Assembly: GCF_028292925.1 (NCBI RefSeq)
Contig: NZ_JAQGLK010000146.1
Location: forward strand, 1 to 39,808
Direction of reading: 5' to 3'
DNA from: Sphingomonas bacterium
GTDB taxonomy: Bacteria > Pseudomonadota > Alphaproteobacteria > Sphingomonadales > Sphingomonadaceae
DNA: 39,808 nucleotides
Positions 14,960 through 23,923 of this stretch are shown in pieces. Positions within the stretch are counted from its first letter, which is position 1; every line of letters begins with the position of its first letter. The notes under the pieces are model-generated. The model saw only the letters and a program-made list of their open reading frames with translations, did no database searches and was not told the DNA's origin. The translations under genes and the position numbers were made by a program.

Positions 14960-17833
14960 ATGAACATCGCGACTTCGTCTTCGGCACTGCTCCTGGGCCT
15001 GACGCTCGGCTCCGCCGGCGCGGCACAGACCGTTCCGGCACCGGGCTCCCCGCCCGCCCCCCCGGCGGCGGCCGCAGCGGCCGCCCCTGACGACTCCGCC
15101 TGGGAAGAGGGCGAGGAGATCGTCGTCACCGGCGCACTGCCCCGCGGATCGGTGTCCGGCGACATTCGCCCGGAACAGCAATTGTCCGCAGCCGACGTGC
15201 GCTCCTATGGCGTCAGTTCGGTGTCGGACCTGCTCAACGAGCTTGCCCCGCAGACGAACGCCGGCGGCGGCGCGCCCGTCGTCCTGCTCAACGGCAAGCG
15301 CATTTCCTCATTCCAGGAAATTGAGGACATCCCGTCCGAGGCGATCGCCCGCGTCGAGATCCTGCCGGAGGAGGTGTCGCTCAAGTTCGGCTATCCGGCC
15401 AACCAGAAGGTGGTCAACATCGTTCTGCGCCAGCGTTTCCGCGCGCTGACCGCCGAGGCGCGCGCCGGTACTTCGACGCAGGGCGGCCGCAACAGCGGCA
15501 ACGCCAGCGCCAACCTGCTGCGCATCCGCGGCGACAACCGCTTCAATCTCGACGTAGAATACCAGGCCGCCGACCAGTTGCTGGAAAGCCAGCGCAACAT
15601 CCTGACGGCGGCGCCCCGCGCGCCCTATTCGCTCGCCGGCACGGTTGCAGGCCTGGGCGGAGGCGAGATCGATCCGGCTCTTTCCGCACTTGGCGGGGCG
15701 GCGGTGACGATCGCCGGCGTGCCCGCCGGCGCCGCGACGGCCGCGCCTGCCCTCGCCGATTTCGTGGCCGGTGCCGGCACGAACGCGGCCAGCGATCTCG
15801 GCCGGTTCCGCACCCTCAGCCCCTCCACCGAGAGCCTGAAGATCAATGCCGTCCTCGCCCGGACGCTGCCCGGCGACATCAGCGGCACGCTGAATGGCAG
15901 CATCGAACTGATCGACAGCGATTCGCTTCAGGGCCTCGCCGGGGCCAACCTGCTGCTGCCTGACAGCAATCCCTTCTCCCCCTTCGGCCAGCCGGTGCAG
16001 CTCTACCGCTATCTCGAGGAAGCAGGGGCACTCGGGCAGAGCGTGCGGGGCACCAACGCCCATCTCGGCCTGACCCTGAATGGCGAGATCAGGCCCTGGC
16101 GCTGGTCGTTCACCGGCAATTACGACCGAAGCGAAACGCGCACCGCAACGGAGCGGGGCTACGATCTGGGCGGCGTGCAATCGGCGCTGGTGGCGGGGGA
16201 TGCGTCGGTCAATCCGTTCGCCGGCTTCGCACCCGGCCTGCTGGGATCGGCGTTGACCGATCGCGCGCGGGCGCGATCCTCCGCTTTGGGCGGCGATCTG
16301 CTGCTCAGCGGCCCGCTCTTCACCCTGCCCGCCGGCCGCGTCACCGCGACGGTGCGCGTCGGTGCGTCGCAGAACGATTTCAGCAGCCGATCGCTGCGCG
16401 CCGGGATTGCGCGCTCCGCGGAGTTCGATCGCACCATCGCCAGCGGCCAGGCCAGCATCGACATCCCCGTCGCCAGCCGCCGCAACGATGTGCTGGCGGC
16501 GATCGGCGATCTCTCGCTCAACGCCAATGCCGGGGCGCAGCACCTCTCCGACTTCGGCACGCTCAGCAGCCTCGGCTACGGCGTGCGCTGGACGCCGATC
16601 CCGGCGATCCGCCTGATCGCGTCGGCTAACCAGGATCGCACCGCACCTTCCGGGCAGCAGTTGAACAACCCGCTGGTGGTGACGCCGAACCTGCCGCTGT
16701 TCGACTATACGACCGGGCAGACGGTGTTCGTCACGCAGATCAGCGGCGCCAACCCTGCCCTGCGCGCAAGCGAACGGAACGTCAGCCGCATCGCGCTCAC
16801 CCTGAAGCCGTTCGACAAGCCCGATCTGACGGTAACTGCCAACTATAGCCGCGCGCGTACCGACAATCCGATCGCCGGGTTCCCCAGCGCGACCCCGCAG
16901 ATCGAGGCGGCGTTCGCCGATCGCTTCATCCGCGACGAGGATGGCGCGCTCCTCCAGGTCGATGCGCGGCCGATCAACTTCGCCCGGTCGCGCAGTTCGC
17001 AGTTGCTCTGGGGCGTAAACCTTTCCGTGCCGCTCAAGTCCCGCATCCAGAAGGAGATCGAGGCGTGGCGAGCGGCGGGCGCCAAGCCCGAGGACCGCCC
17101 GGCCGATCTGCGCGCGCTGTTCGGCCGCGGTGACAGGCGGCAGCGCGACGGCGCCGCGCCGCAGACCGGCGGTGCGCGGGACGGCACGGAGGGCACCCCG
17201 CCCGGCACGTCCGATCCGGCAAGCTCTGCCGCCCGTGAGGGCACGCGCGCCGACGGCGAGCGCGGTGGCGGACGCGGCTTTGGCGGCGGCTATTCCGGCG
17301 GGGCGGGCGGTGGCGGACGCGGTGGGCGTGGTGGTGGTGGCGGCGGTGGGCGGCTGCAATTCGCGCTCTACCATACCTGGCACCTGACCGAGTCCGTGCT
17401 GATTGCGCCGGGCCTGCCCGCGCTCGACCTGCTGGACGGCGATGCCATCGGCAACAGCGGCGGCCAGCCGCGCCACGAACTGCAAGGCCAGGCCGGCTAT
17501 ACGAACAACGGGCTGGGGGCGCGGCTCAGTGCGAACTGGCAGAGCGGCACCCGCGTCGACAACGTACTCGGCGGCGGCAGCGGAACATTGCGCTTTTCCG
17601 ATCTTGCCACCGCGAACCTGCGGCTGTTCGCCAATTTCGGCCAGATGCCGCAGGTCCTGCGCGATCATCCCTTCCTGCGCGGGGCGCGGCTTACCCTGTC
17701 GGTCAACAACCTGTTCAACGCCCGGCAGAGCGTGAGCGACGGCAACGGATCGACGCCGCTGCGCTATCAGCCCGGCTACCTCGATCCGGTGGGCCGCACG
17801 GTCACGATAGGATTCCGCAAGCTGTTTCCCTGA
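14960..17833 (+). CDS. TonB-dependent outer-membrane receptor with glycine-rich insert
   Basis: A 957-residue outer-membrane receptor. ATG 14960 gives a signal peptide (NIATSSSALLLGLTLGSAGA), a Pro/Ala-rich linker, and EEIVVTGALPRGSVSG. The plug is readable as APVVLLNGKRISSFQEIEDI followed by PSEAIARVEILPEEVSLKFG. The barrel runs to TVTIGFRKLFP. From about residue 694 to 798 a hydrophilic, low-complexity insert (RRQRDGAAPQTGGARDG..., then about 30 residues that are mostly Gly) interrupts the barrel before GRLQFALYHTWHLTESVLIA. Substrate unknown. A perfect hairpin at 17843 follows the gene. Confidence 0.9.
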   Translation: MNIATSSSALLLGLTLGSAGAAQTVPAPGSPPAPPAAAAAAAPDDSAWEEGEEIVVTGALPRGSVSGDIRPEQQLSAADVRSYGVSSVSDLLNELAPQTNAGGGAPVVLLNGKRISSFQEIEDIPSEAIARVEILPEEVSLKFGYPANQKVVNIVLRQRFRALTAEARAGTSTQGGRNSGNASANLLRIRGDNRFNLDVEYQAADQLLESQRNILTAAPRAPYSLAGTVAGLGGGEIDPALSALGGAAVTIAGVPAGAATAAPALADFVAGAGTNAASDLGRFRTLSPSTESLKINAVLARTLPGDISGTLNGSIELIDSDSLQGLAGANLLLPDSNPFSPFGQPVQLYRYLEEAGALGQSVRGTNAHLGLTLNGEIRPWRWSFTGNYDRSETRTATERGYDLGGVQSALVAGDASVNPFAGFAPGLLGSALTDRARARSSALGGDLLLSGPLFTLPAGRVTATVRVGASQNDFSSRSLRAGIARSAEFDRTIASGQASIDIPVASRRNDVLAAIGDLSLNANAGAQHLSDFGTLSSLGYGVRWTPIPAIRLIASANQDRTAPSGQQLNNPLVVTPNLPLFDYTTGQTVFVTQISGANPALRASERNVSRIALTLKPFDKPDLTVTANYSRARTDNPIAGFPSATPQIEAAFADRFIRDEDGALLQVDARPINFARSRSSQLLWGVNLSVPLKSRIQKEIEAWRAAGAKPEDRPADLRALFGRGDRRQRDGAAPQTGGARDGTEGTPPGTSDPASSAAREGTRADGERGGGRGFGGGYSGGAGGGGRGGRGGGGGGGRLQFALYHTWHLTESVLIAPGLPALDLLDGDAIGNSGGQPRHELQGQAGYTNNGLGARLSANWQSGTRVDNVLGGGSGTLRFSDLATANLRLFANFGQMPQVLRDHPFLRGARLTLSVNNLFNARQSVSDGNGSTPLRYQPGYLDPVGRTVTIGFRKLFP

Positions 17834-17842
17834 AGACACGAT

Positions 17843-17869
17843 CGGCAGGGATGTTGGTTATCCCTGCCG
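17843..17869 (+). terminator. Hairpin terminator after TonB receptor
   Basis: CGGCAGGGAT (17843-17852) and ATCCCTGCCG (17860-17869) form a perfect 10-bp stem with a 7-nt loop, 10 bp after the receptor stop. There is no T-tract, as is common in GC-rich genomes. It separates the receptor from the nucleoside permease gene. Confidence 0.65.
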
Positions 17870-17970
17870 CACCGGCTTGCGAGGCATGCCCGTTCTGATA
17901 CCTAGCGCGCGCATCCACTCCCAAGAAGTGGAACATCCGGGAGAGGGCCTGCCACAGCGATCGGGGGCCC

Positions 17971-19098
17971 ATGCGGGGTGGTTTTCATCTTTTTCTGTTG
18001 AGCGTGGTGGCGATCGCCTCCGCGGGACGGGTCGATGCGCGTGCGCCCGCGGTCAAGCCGATCGAGATTCGCGTCGTCATCGTCACCGCGTTCGAGATCG
18101 GCGCCGATACCGGCGACCGCGCCGGTGAATACCAGGCGTGGGCCAGTGCGATGCCGCAGGCCCTGCCCTTCCCGGCCGGGTTCCGTGCGCTCCGCTACGA
18201 TCCGACGCGCCGCGCGCTCCTGCTCTCCACCGGCATCGGCACGAACCGCGCGGCGGCATCGACGATGGCGCTCGGGCTGGACGATCGCTTCGATCTCTCC
18301 CACGCTTACTGGCTTGTCGCCGCGATCGCCGGGGTCAATCCGGAGACGGCCTCGGTCGGGTCGGCGGCATGGATCGGCGATGTCGTGGATACCGATTACG
18401 GCTATGCGGTCGATCCGCGCGAGGCGCCTGCGGGATGGGGCACCGGCATGTTCCCGCGCGACCGCAAGCACCCCTACCAGGCGCCGCGCGGCAATAGCGA
18501 GTATAACCTCTTTCCGCTGAACAAGGGCCTGCGCGACTGGGCGTTCGGGCTGACGCGGGACAGCGTGCTGCCCGACACGCCCGTACTCAGGCAGATCCGC
18601 GCACCCTATGCCGCCTTCCCGGCGGCCCTCCGCCCGCCGAGCGTGACGACCGGCGCCGAAGCGACCGGGCAGACCTTCTGGCACGGCGCGCTGATGAACG
18701 CCCATGTCGATAGATGGGTCAGCTACTGGACGAACGGCGAGAGCCGGTTCGTGATGACCGCCATGGAGGATAGCGGCGTCGCAGGTGCGCTCGCGATGCT
18801 CGGCCGCAGCGGCCATGCCGATCCCGCCCGCCTGCTCGTGCTGCGGACCGGCAGCAACTATTCGATGCCACCCGGCGGAGGCGACGCCGTTGCCAGCCTG
18901 GTCGCCGAGGCCGGCGGCCTTTCCGCCCTGCAACCCGCGCTCGATGCCGCGTTCCTTGTCGGCAACCGCGTGGTCGACGCGCTGGCGGCCGGTTGGGCGA
19001 CGTACCGCGATGTCCTGCCGGGCCAGGGCGGCAATGCCAGGGCGGCGGACGCGAGCACCGGATCACCGGCAGCGGCCGGCGCCGCGCCGGCGCAATAG
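17971..19098 (+). CDS. Purine nucleoside permease (NUP family) protein
   Basis: A 375-residue secreted protein of the NUP family, named after a Candida purine-nucleoside transporter but without transporter-like membrane helices. It has a signal peptide (LFLLSVVAIASAGRVDA) and conserved family blocks: IEIRVVIVTAFEIGADTGDR, GEYQAWASAMPQALPFPAGF, LLLSTGIGTNRAAASTMALG, WLVAAIAGVNPETASVGSAA, and TMAL-like RFVMTAMEDSGVAGAL. Structurally such proteins resemble nucleoside phosphorylases; the true activity in bacteria is not established. It lies between two TonB receptors, 26 bp before the second, suggesting a shared uptake role for nucleosides or related molecules. Confidence 0.85.
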   Translation: MRGGFHLFLLSVVAIASAGRVDARAPAVKPIEIRVVIVTAFEIGADTGDRAGEYQAWASAMPQALPFPAGFRALRYDPTRRALLLSTGIGTNRAAASTMALGLDDRFDLSHAYWLVAAIAGVNPETASVGSAAWIGDVVDTDYGYAVDPREAPAGWGTGMFPRDRKHPYQAPRGNSEYNLFPLNKGLRDWAFGLTRDSVLPDTPVLRQIRAPYAAFPAALRPPSVTTGAEATGQTFWHGALMNAHVDRWVSYWTNGESRFVMTAMEDSGVAGALAMLGRSGHADPARLLVLRTGSNYSMPPGGGDAVASLVAEAGGLSALQPALDAAFLVGNRVVDALAAGWATYRDVLPGQGGNARAADASTGSPAAAGAAPAQ

Positions 19099-19124
19099 AC
19101 ATACAACAAAGGGGCAAGAGCGAC

Positions 19125-22100
19125 ATGCGGGATCTTCTCAGGGCAGGCAGCATCGCGGCGATCGCGGTCTGCATGGCGGGCGCGGCGCAGGCGCAGGAGG
19201 TCACCTCCTCGATCCGCGGCACCGTCGTCGCGGCGAATGCCCCGGTTGCCGGCGCGGCCGTCACCGTCACCCACGTCCCCTCGGGCACGGTCGCGACCAC
19301 CACCACCGGGGAGGACGGCACGTTCACCGCGTCCGGCCTGCGCGTCGGCGGTCCGTTCACGGTAAAGGTCGTCGCCCCGAATTATCCCGAGACGAGCATC
19401 ACCGGCGTGCAGCTGACCGCCGGACAGCCGCTTCGCTTGCCCGTCATGCTCGATCAGGGGGCGGAGATCGTCGTCACCGGCGGGCGCACCCGCGCCGTCG
19501 AACTTTCGAGCGGGCCGATCACCGCCCTCGGCCGTGAGGCGATCGAGGGTGTCGCCTCCGTCCAGCGCGACATTCGCGATCTCGCCAGGCGGGATCCGTT
19601 CGCCAGCATCGATCCCAATTCGCGCGGCATCGTGATCGCCGGCCAGAACCCGCGGCTCAACCGCTTCTCGGTCGACGGTCAGCGTTTCTCGGATAATTTC
19701 GGCCTGAACAATGGCGGCCTGCCCACCGCACGCGGCCCGGTGCCGCTCGACGCGATCGAGCAGTTCACGGTGAAGACCGCACCCTACGACGTGACCGAAG
19801 GCGATTTCCAGGGCGGCGCAATCAATGTCGTGCTGCGTTCGGGAAACAACAGGTTTTCGGGATCGGCCTTCTACACCTATAGCGACGACAGCCTGACCGG
19901 AGACCGCACCAAGCCCAGCTTCGCCAACCGGACCGGCAGCGTGAACCTGGACTTCAAGAGCAAGAATTTCGGCGGCTTCCTCTCCGGCCCGATCATCCGC
20001 GACACGCTGTTCTTCGCGCTCTCCTATGAAAACCTGAAGGAAAGCACGCCCGTCAACTTCGGCCTCGCCGGCTTTCCGAACGTCGTGCCGAACGTCACGC
20101 AGACGCAGCTCGATCAGATCGGCCAGATCGCACAGAGCCGCTACGGCTACGACACGCTCGGGCTGCTCAACTCGTTCATCGAGAAGGACGAGAAATATAC
20201 CGCCAAGATCGACTGGAACGTCACCGACGGCCAGCGGCTGAGCGCCACCTACATCCACAACAAGGGCGTCGTGGGCCAGGATCCGGGCTTCTCGACCGTC
20301 TCGCCCACCAGCCCCGCGCTCTCCTACGCGTCCAACCTCTACAATCGCCCGGAAACGGTGGATTCGGCCACGGTGCAGCTGAATTCCGACTGGTCGGACA
20401 ACTTCCATACCGAGCTGCGCGGCAATTACCGCGAATATGATCTGCTGCCCTCGGCACTCGGGGCGAGGTCCCTCGGCCAGTTCCAGGTCTGCCTCGATCC
20501 GACCGCGGCGACGCAGGCGAACGGCGCCGCCAACAGCAACCTCATCACCTGCTCCCAGGGCAACGCCGCCGCTCCGGGGGCGGCGCGGCTGTATTTCGGG
20601 CCGGATCAGTTCCGCCAGGCCAATCTGGTGCAGACCGTCAGCTACGGCGTCGATCTCGTCACCCGCTGGGAATATGGCGATCACAGCCTGAAGCTGCAGG
20701 TCGCCTACGATCACCAGAAGGCACGCAACGTCTTCGTGCAGAACGCGCTCGGCAGCTTTTACTTCGATTCCATCGCCGATTTCGCCGCCGGACGCGCCGG
20801 CACCTTCGCGCTGGGCGGCGCGATCACCGGCAACCTGGGGGATATCGAAGCCAACTTCCAGTACGAGCAGTGGCATTTCGGCCTGCAGGACAGCTGGGAC
20901 GTGACCGACCGCCTGAACGTCACCTACGGCGTGCGCAGCGATCTGTTCGCGATGGACGATCGCCCCCCGCTCAACACCGCCTTCCTTGGCCGCTTCGGCT
21001 TTCCGAACACGTTCCAGTATAGCGGCAAGACGGTCATCCAGCCGCGCTTCGGCCTGACGTGGAAGGCGACCGATCAGCTCGAGCTGCGTGGCGGCATCGG
21101 GCTGTTCTCGGGCGGGTCGCCGGACGTGTTCATCGGCAACAGCTTCTCCGTGCCGGGCGTCCTGAACAACGCGATCAACATCCAGCGCACCGCGGCGGAC
21201 TGCAACGTCCCGGCCAGCGTGCCCGATCGGGCGGCGATCTGCGCGGGCGCGCTCAACGGCGTCACGGGGGCGAATTTCTCGTCCGCGGTGCTGAACTACC
21301 TCAACACCAATACCGGATCGATCGCGCTGGCGCCGACCAACTCGATGGACCCGGACTACAAGCCGCAATCCACCTGGAAGACGAGCTTCTCGGCCGATTA
21401 CAGGCCCGAGTTCGACTGGCTGGGCTCGGGCTGGACGTTCGGTGGCGACGTCTATTACGGCTTCACCAACAACGCGCCTTATTATCTCGATCTGCGGCTT
21501 ACCCAAATCGGCACCCTGCCCGACGGACGGCCGCGCTACGGCACCACCACCGCGGGCAACCCGAACAACGATCTGTTCCTGACCAACACGAAGCGCGGCC
21601 ACTCGCTCGTTGCCGTCGCCCGGTTCGAGAAGCAGTTCGATTTCGATCTGAACGTGGGCGCGAGCTACACCTTCCAGGACGTGACCGAGTTCAGCCCGAT
21701 GAACGGCACCACCGCTTCGGGCTCCTACGGGCAGGCCGCGATGATCGATCCCAACCGCCCGGCCTATGGCACGTCGATCTACGAGGTGCGCAACAGCATC
21801 AAGTTCCACCTCGATTACGATCACGCCTTCTTCGGCGACTACAAGACGCGGTTCAGCCTGTTCGGGGAACGCCGCTCCGGCCTGCCGTACAGCCTGACGA
21901 TGAACGATCCGAACTTCGTCAACAGCCACTCCACCGTGTTCGGAGTGACGGGCACGAGCAACCGCTTCCTGCTCTACGTGCCGAACATGTCGTCGATCAC
22001 CGCCGACGCACTCGTCAGCTACGACAGCCAGGCGACGTTCGATGCGATGTCCGCCTACGTGAATGCGGCCGGGCTGAAGCAGGGCGCGATCGTGAAGAAG

Positions 22101-22439
22101 AACAGCCAGCGCGCGCCCAGCTTCTTCAAGATCGATCTCCACGTCGATCAGGAAGTGCCGCTGCCCGCCATCAGCACCGGCCGTATCAAGCTGTTCGCCG
22201 ACATGGAGAACGTGCTCAACTTCATCAACAAGGACTGGGGATCGCTCCGCCAGATCGGCGTGATCGGCAGCAGCACCTATGCGCCGCTGGTCAACGTCTC
22301 CTGCGTGGCGACGGGTACGGGCGCTTCGGCCAATCCGTGCGGCCAGTATCGTTACTCGAACTTCCTGTCGCCGACGCTCGTCAATCCGGGGCGGCTGTCG
22401 CTGTGGAGCCTGCGCGTCGGCGCCAAGTTCGAGTTCTGA
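19125..22439 (+). CDS. Oar-like TonB-dependent receptor with carboxypeptidase-regulatory domain
   Basis: A 1104-residue outer-membrane protein. A signal peptide (AGSIAAIAVCMAGAAQA) is followed by a CarboxypepD_reg-like beta-sandwich at about residues 27-115 (SSIRGTVVAANAPVAGAAVT). EIVVTGGRTRAVELSSGPIT comes next. The plug has LNRFSVDGQRFSDNFGLNNG and YDVTEGDFQGGAINVVLRSG, and the large barrel ends in LWSLRVGAKFEF with the usual terminal Phe. This architecture is that of Oar/SusC-like receptors of Sphingomonads; the substrate is unknown. Start ATG 19125 follows AAAGGGGCAAGAG. The 26-bp gap to the NUP gene indicates co-transcription. Confidence 0.92.
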   Translation: MRDLLRAGSIAAIAVCMAGAAQAQEVTSSIRGTVVAANAPVAGAAVTVTHVPSGTVATTTTGEDGTFTASGLRVGGPFTVKVVAPNYPETSITGVQLTAGQPLRLPVMLDQGAEIVVTGGRTRAVELSSGPITALGREAIEGVASVQRDIRDLARRDPFASIDPNSRGIVIAGQNPRLNRFSVDGQRFSDNFGLNNGGLPTARGPVPLDAIEQFTVKTAPYDVTEGDFQGGAINVVLRSGNNRFSGSAFYTYSDDSLTGDRTKPSFANRTGSVNLDFKSKNFGGFLSGPIIRDTLFFALSYENLKESTPVNFGLAGFPNVVPNVTQTQLDQIGQIAQSRYGYDTLGLLNSFIEKDEKYTAKIDWNVTDGQRLSATYIHNKGVVGQDPGFSTVSPTSPALSYASNLYNRPETVDSATVQLNSDWSDNFHTELRGNYREYDLLPSALGARSLGQFQVCLDPTAATQANGAANSNLITCSQGNAAAPGAARLYFGPDQFRQANLVQTVSYGVDLVTRWEYGDHSLKLQVAYDHQKARNVFVQNALGSFYFDSIADFAAGRAGTFALGGAITGNLGDIEANFQYEQWHFGLQDSWDVTDRLNVTYGVRSDLFAMDDRPPLNTAFLGRFGFPNTFQYSGKTVIQPRFGLTWKATDQLELRGGIGLFSGGSPDVFIGNSFSVPGVLNNAINIQRTAADCNVPASVPDRAAICAGALNGVTGANFSSAVLNYLNTNTGSIALAPTNSMDPDYKPQSTWKTSFSADYRPEFDWLGSGWTFGGDVYYGFTNNAPYYLDLRLTQIGTLPDGRPRYGTTTAGNPNNDLFLTNTKRGHSLVAVARFEKQFDFDLNVGASYTFQDVTEFSPMNGTTASGSYGQAAMIDPNRPAYGTSIYEVRNSIKFHLDYDHAFFGDYKTRFSLFGERRSGLPYSLTMNDPNFVNSHSTVFGVTGTSNRFLLYVPNMSSITADALVSYDSQATFDAMSAYVNAAGLKQGAIVKKNSQRAPSFFKIDLHVDQEVPLPAISTGRIKLFADMENVLNFINKDWGSLRQIGVIGSSTYAPLVNVSCVATGTGASANPCGQYRYSNFLSPTLVNPGRLSLWSLRVGAKFEF

Positions 22440-22446
22440 TCGGGGC

Positions 22447-22480
22447 ATCCGGCGCGGGGGTTCCCACCCCCGCGCCGGAT
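22447..22480. terminator. Perfect 15-bp hairpin between convergent genes
   Basis: ATCCGGCGCGGGGGT (22447-22461) and ACCCCCGCGCCGGAT (22466-22480) pair perfectly around the loop TCCC. It lies 7 bp after the Oar-like receptor stop and 10 bp from the end of the convergent flavoprotein gene, so it most likely terminates both transcripts. Confidence 0.85.
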
Positions 22481-22490
22481 CGCGCCTGCC

Positions 22491-23729
22491 TCAGCCCTGC
22501 AGGGCGGGCACGGGTGCGGCGCCGGGCGCGGCGGCGCCGGCAAAGATCTCCGCCAGCACGGCAACCGATGCCTCTGCGGCGGCGCGGTCCACCGTTTCAT
22601 TGGCGTCGTTGTAGCCGAAGCGGTCGTCCGCGCCGAGATCCTGGACGACGATGCCGTCGCGCCGCGCCAGCACGCTCAGATGCTTGTACGACAGCCCGTA
22701 ATTGACGCCTTCCTGCGGGATCAGCCAGGCGATCTGGCCGCGCACCGGAACGATGCTTTCATCCTTCCACAGCGCGCGCGCGCCGTAGCCGGTGCAGTTG
22801 ATGATCGTCTTCTGCTTCAGCCGCCCGAGATCGGCCGGTTCGTGGAACTCGGCATGTTCGATGCGCCCGCCCGCCGCCAGGAAGTCTTCGGTCAGCAGGT
22901 GGCTGAGCGTGGAGACGTTGAACGTCAGCGATGAATTGCGCCGCGCGAACGGCACCGGGAAAGGATGCTGGCCGGGCGCAAGTTCCTGCGCGCGCGGTGT
23001 AAGATCCCGCACCCGATCGCCCAGATCGATGAACCCGGCCATGGCCGACTGGCCGTGTGCCGCCCCGCCTGCCGGCATCGGCGGATCCTGCGACAGGCTG
23101 TAGCGATCGGTCCACTCCACCGGGTTGCCGGGCATGCCGAGATAGCTCTGGTAGGTCGCGAACGACTGGCGCGTCATCTGCTCCCACGCGGCGGCGAACT
23201 CCGGTCCGACCTGGTCGGTCAGGGCGACCCGCGAATCGGGGGACCAGGTTCCGGTGGCGCGCGCCGAGCGGACATCGGGGAAGCGTTCGCGGGCGTAGAT
23301 CGTCACCGATCTGGCGCCTGCGCGCTGTGCGGTCAGCGCGGCGGTCAGCCCGAGCGCGCCGGCGCCGATCACCGCGATATCGCCGGTGCCGCCCGCCTCG
23401 AACGCCTTGCGCACCGCGACCGCCGCCGATCCCCAGGAGAGCGACCAGCCGCTGCCGCCATGTCCGTAATTGTGGACGATGAGCTTGCGGCCGACCTGCT
23501 CCGTCTCGATCCGCGGGCCCACGGCGCGGAACGGGCGCAGGCACACGGTGATGCGGAACAGCCGGTCCGGCAGCGCGCGGATCGGCACGATCGGGCCGAC
23601 CGGATCGAACAGCGGCCCGGCAGCGCGGGCAGCGGAGCGCACCCCCGGCAGAGCGAGCAGCCCCAGTGCCCCCAGCCCCGCCGCACCCCCGTGCAGGAAC
23701 CGGCGGCGATCATATTGGCGTTCGTTCAT
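22491..23729 (-). CDS. Tat-exported D-amino-acid-oxidase-like FAD oxidoreductase, apparently circularly permuted
   Basis: A 412-residue flavoprotein with a twin-arginine signal (DRRRFLHGGAAGLGALGLLA). DAO-type features are present but in rotated order. The block ITVCLRPFRAVGPRIETEQV with LIVHNYGHGGSGWSLSWGSA (residues about 60-102) corresponds to the C-terminal end of ordinary D-amino-acid oxidases. It is followed by the FAD dinucleotide motif DIAVIGAGALGLTAALTAQR (about 117-136), which normally opens the protein. The middle DAO segment, INCTGYGARALWKDESIVPV with RGQIAWLIP, ends the chain. It probably oxidises an amino-acid-like substrate in the periplasm. Convergent with the Oar-like receptor and divergent from hemF. 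Confidence 0.82.
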   Translation of the reverse strand: MNERQYDRRRFLHGGAAGLGALGLLALPGVRSAARAAGPLFDPVGPIVPIRALPDRLFRITVCLRPFRAVGPRIETEQVGRKLIVHNYGHGGSGWSLSWGSAAVAVRKAFEAGGTGDIAVIGAGALGLTAALTAQRAGARSVTIYARERFPDVRSARATGTWSPDSRVALTDQVGPEFAAAWEQMTRQSFATYQSYLGMPGNPVEWTDRYSLSQDPPMPAGGAAHGQSAMAGFIDLGDRVRDLTPRAQELAPGQHPFPVPFARRNSSLTFNVSTLSHLLTEDFLAAGGRIEHAEFHEPADLGRLKQKTIINCTGYGARALWKDESIVPVRGQIAWLIPQEGVNYGLSYKHLSVLARRDGIVVQDLGADDRFGYNDANETVDRAAAEASVAVLAEIFAGAAAPGAAPVPALQG

Positions 23730-23844
23730 TCAGGCGCTCCCCCTTCGCGAAGTTGCAGGCACCCTCTCCCGCCGCGAGTGGACCACAGGGCCCCGGCGTC
23801 TTCAACCCGCATTCCCGGCGCACGCGCCATGGCCCGCGATCCTT

Positions 23845-23869
23845 GCCCGCACTCCTTGAATGTGCGGGC
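23845..23869. repeat. Inverted repeat in the divergent flavoprotein-hemF promoter region
   Basis: GCCCGCAC (23845-23852) and GTGCGGGC (23862-23869) form a perfect 8-bp inverted repeat with a 9-nt centre, in the 194-bp gap between two divergent genes. It could be an operator for hemF or a 5' hairpin. No FNR-type TTGAT-N4-ATCAA box was seen, although hemF is an oxygen-dependent enzyme. Confidence 0.35.
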
Positions 23870-23923
23870 GGGCGCTGGCATCGCCCGCTCCTACCGTTGG
23901 GAGTTTAGCGATGATCCTCCGCC

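Noticed and set aside
14870-14960. Possible cobalamin riboswitch before the TonB receptor
   Set aside because: Only a loose AAGTC...GACC...GCC resemblance to the B12 box is present, with extra bases inside it. The conserved GCCACTG and upstream core elements are missing.
15308-17839. 843-codon open frame antisense to the first TonB receptor
   Set aside because: It mirrors a gene with clear receptor motifs. Long antisense frames are expected when third positions are almost always G or C. The translation is Arg/Gln/Gly-rich without any family motif.
18858-22448. 1196-codon open frame antisense to the NUP and Oar-like genes
   Set aside because: It spans two unrelated sense genes and their junction, has a composition typical of shadow frames and no recognisable domain. 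The sense strand explains the region fully.
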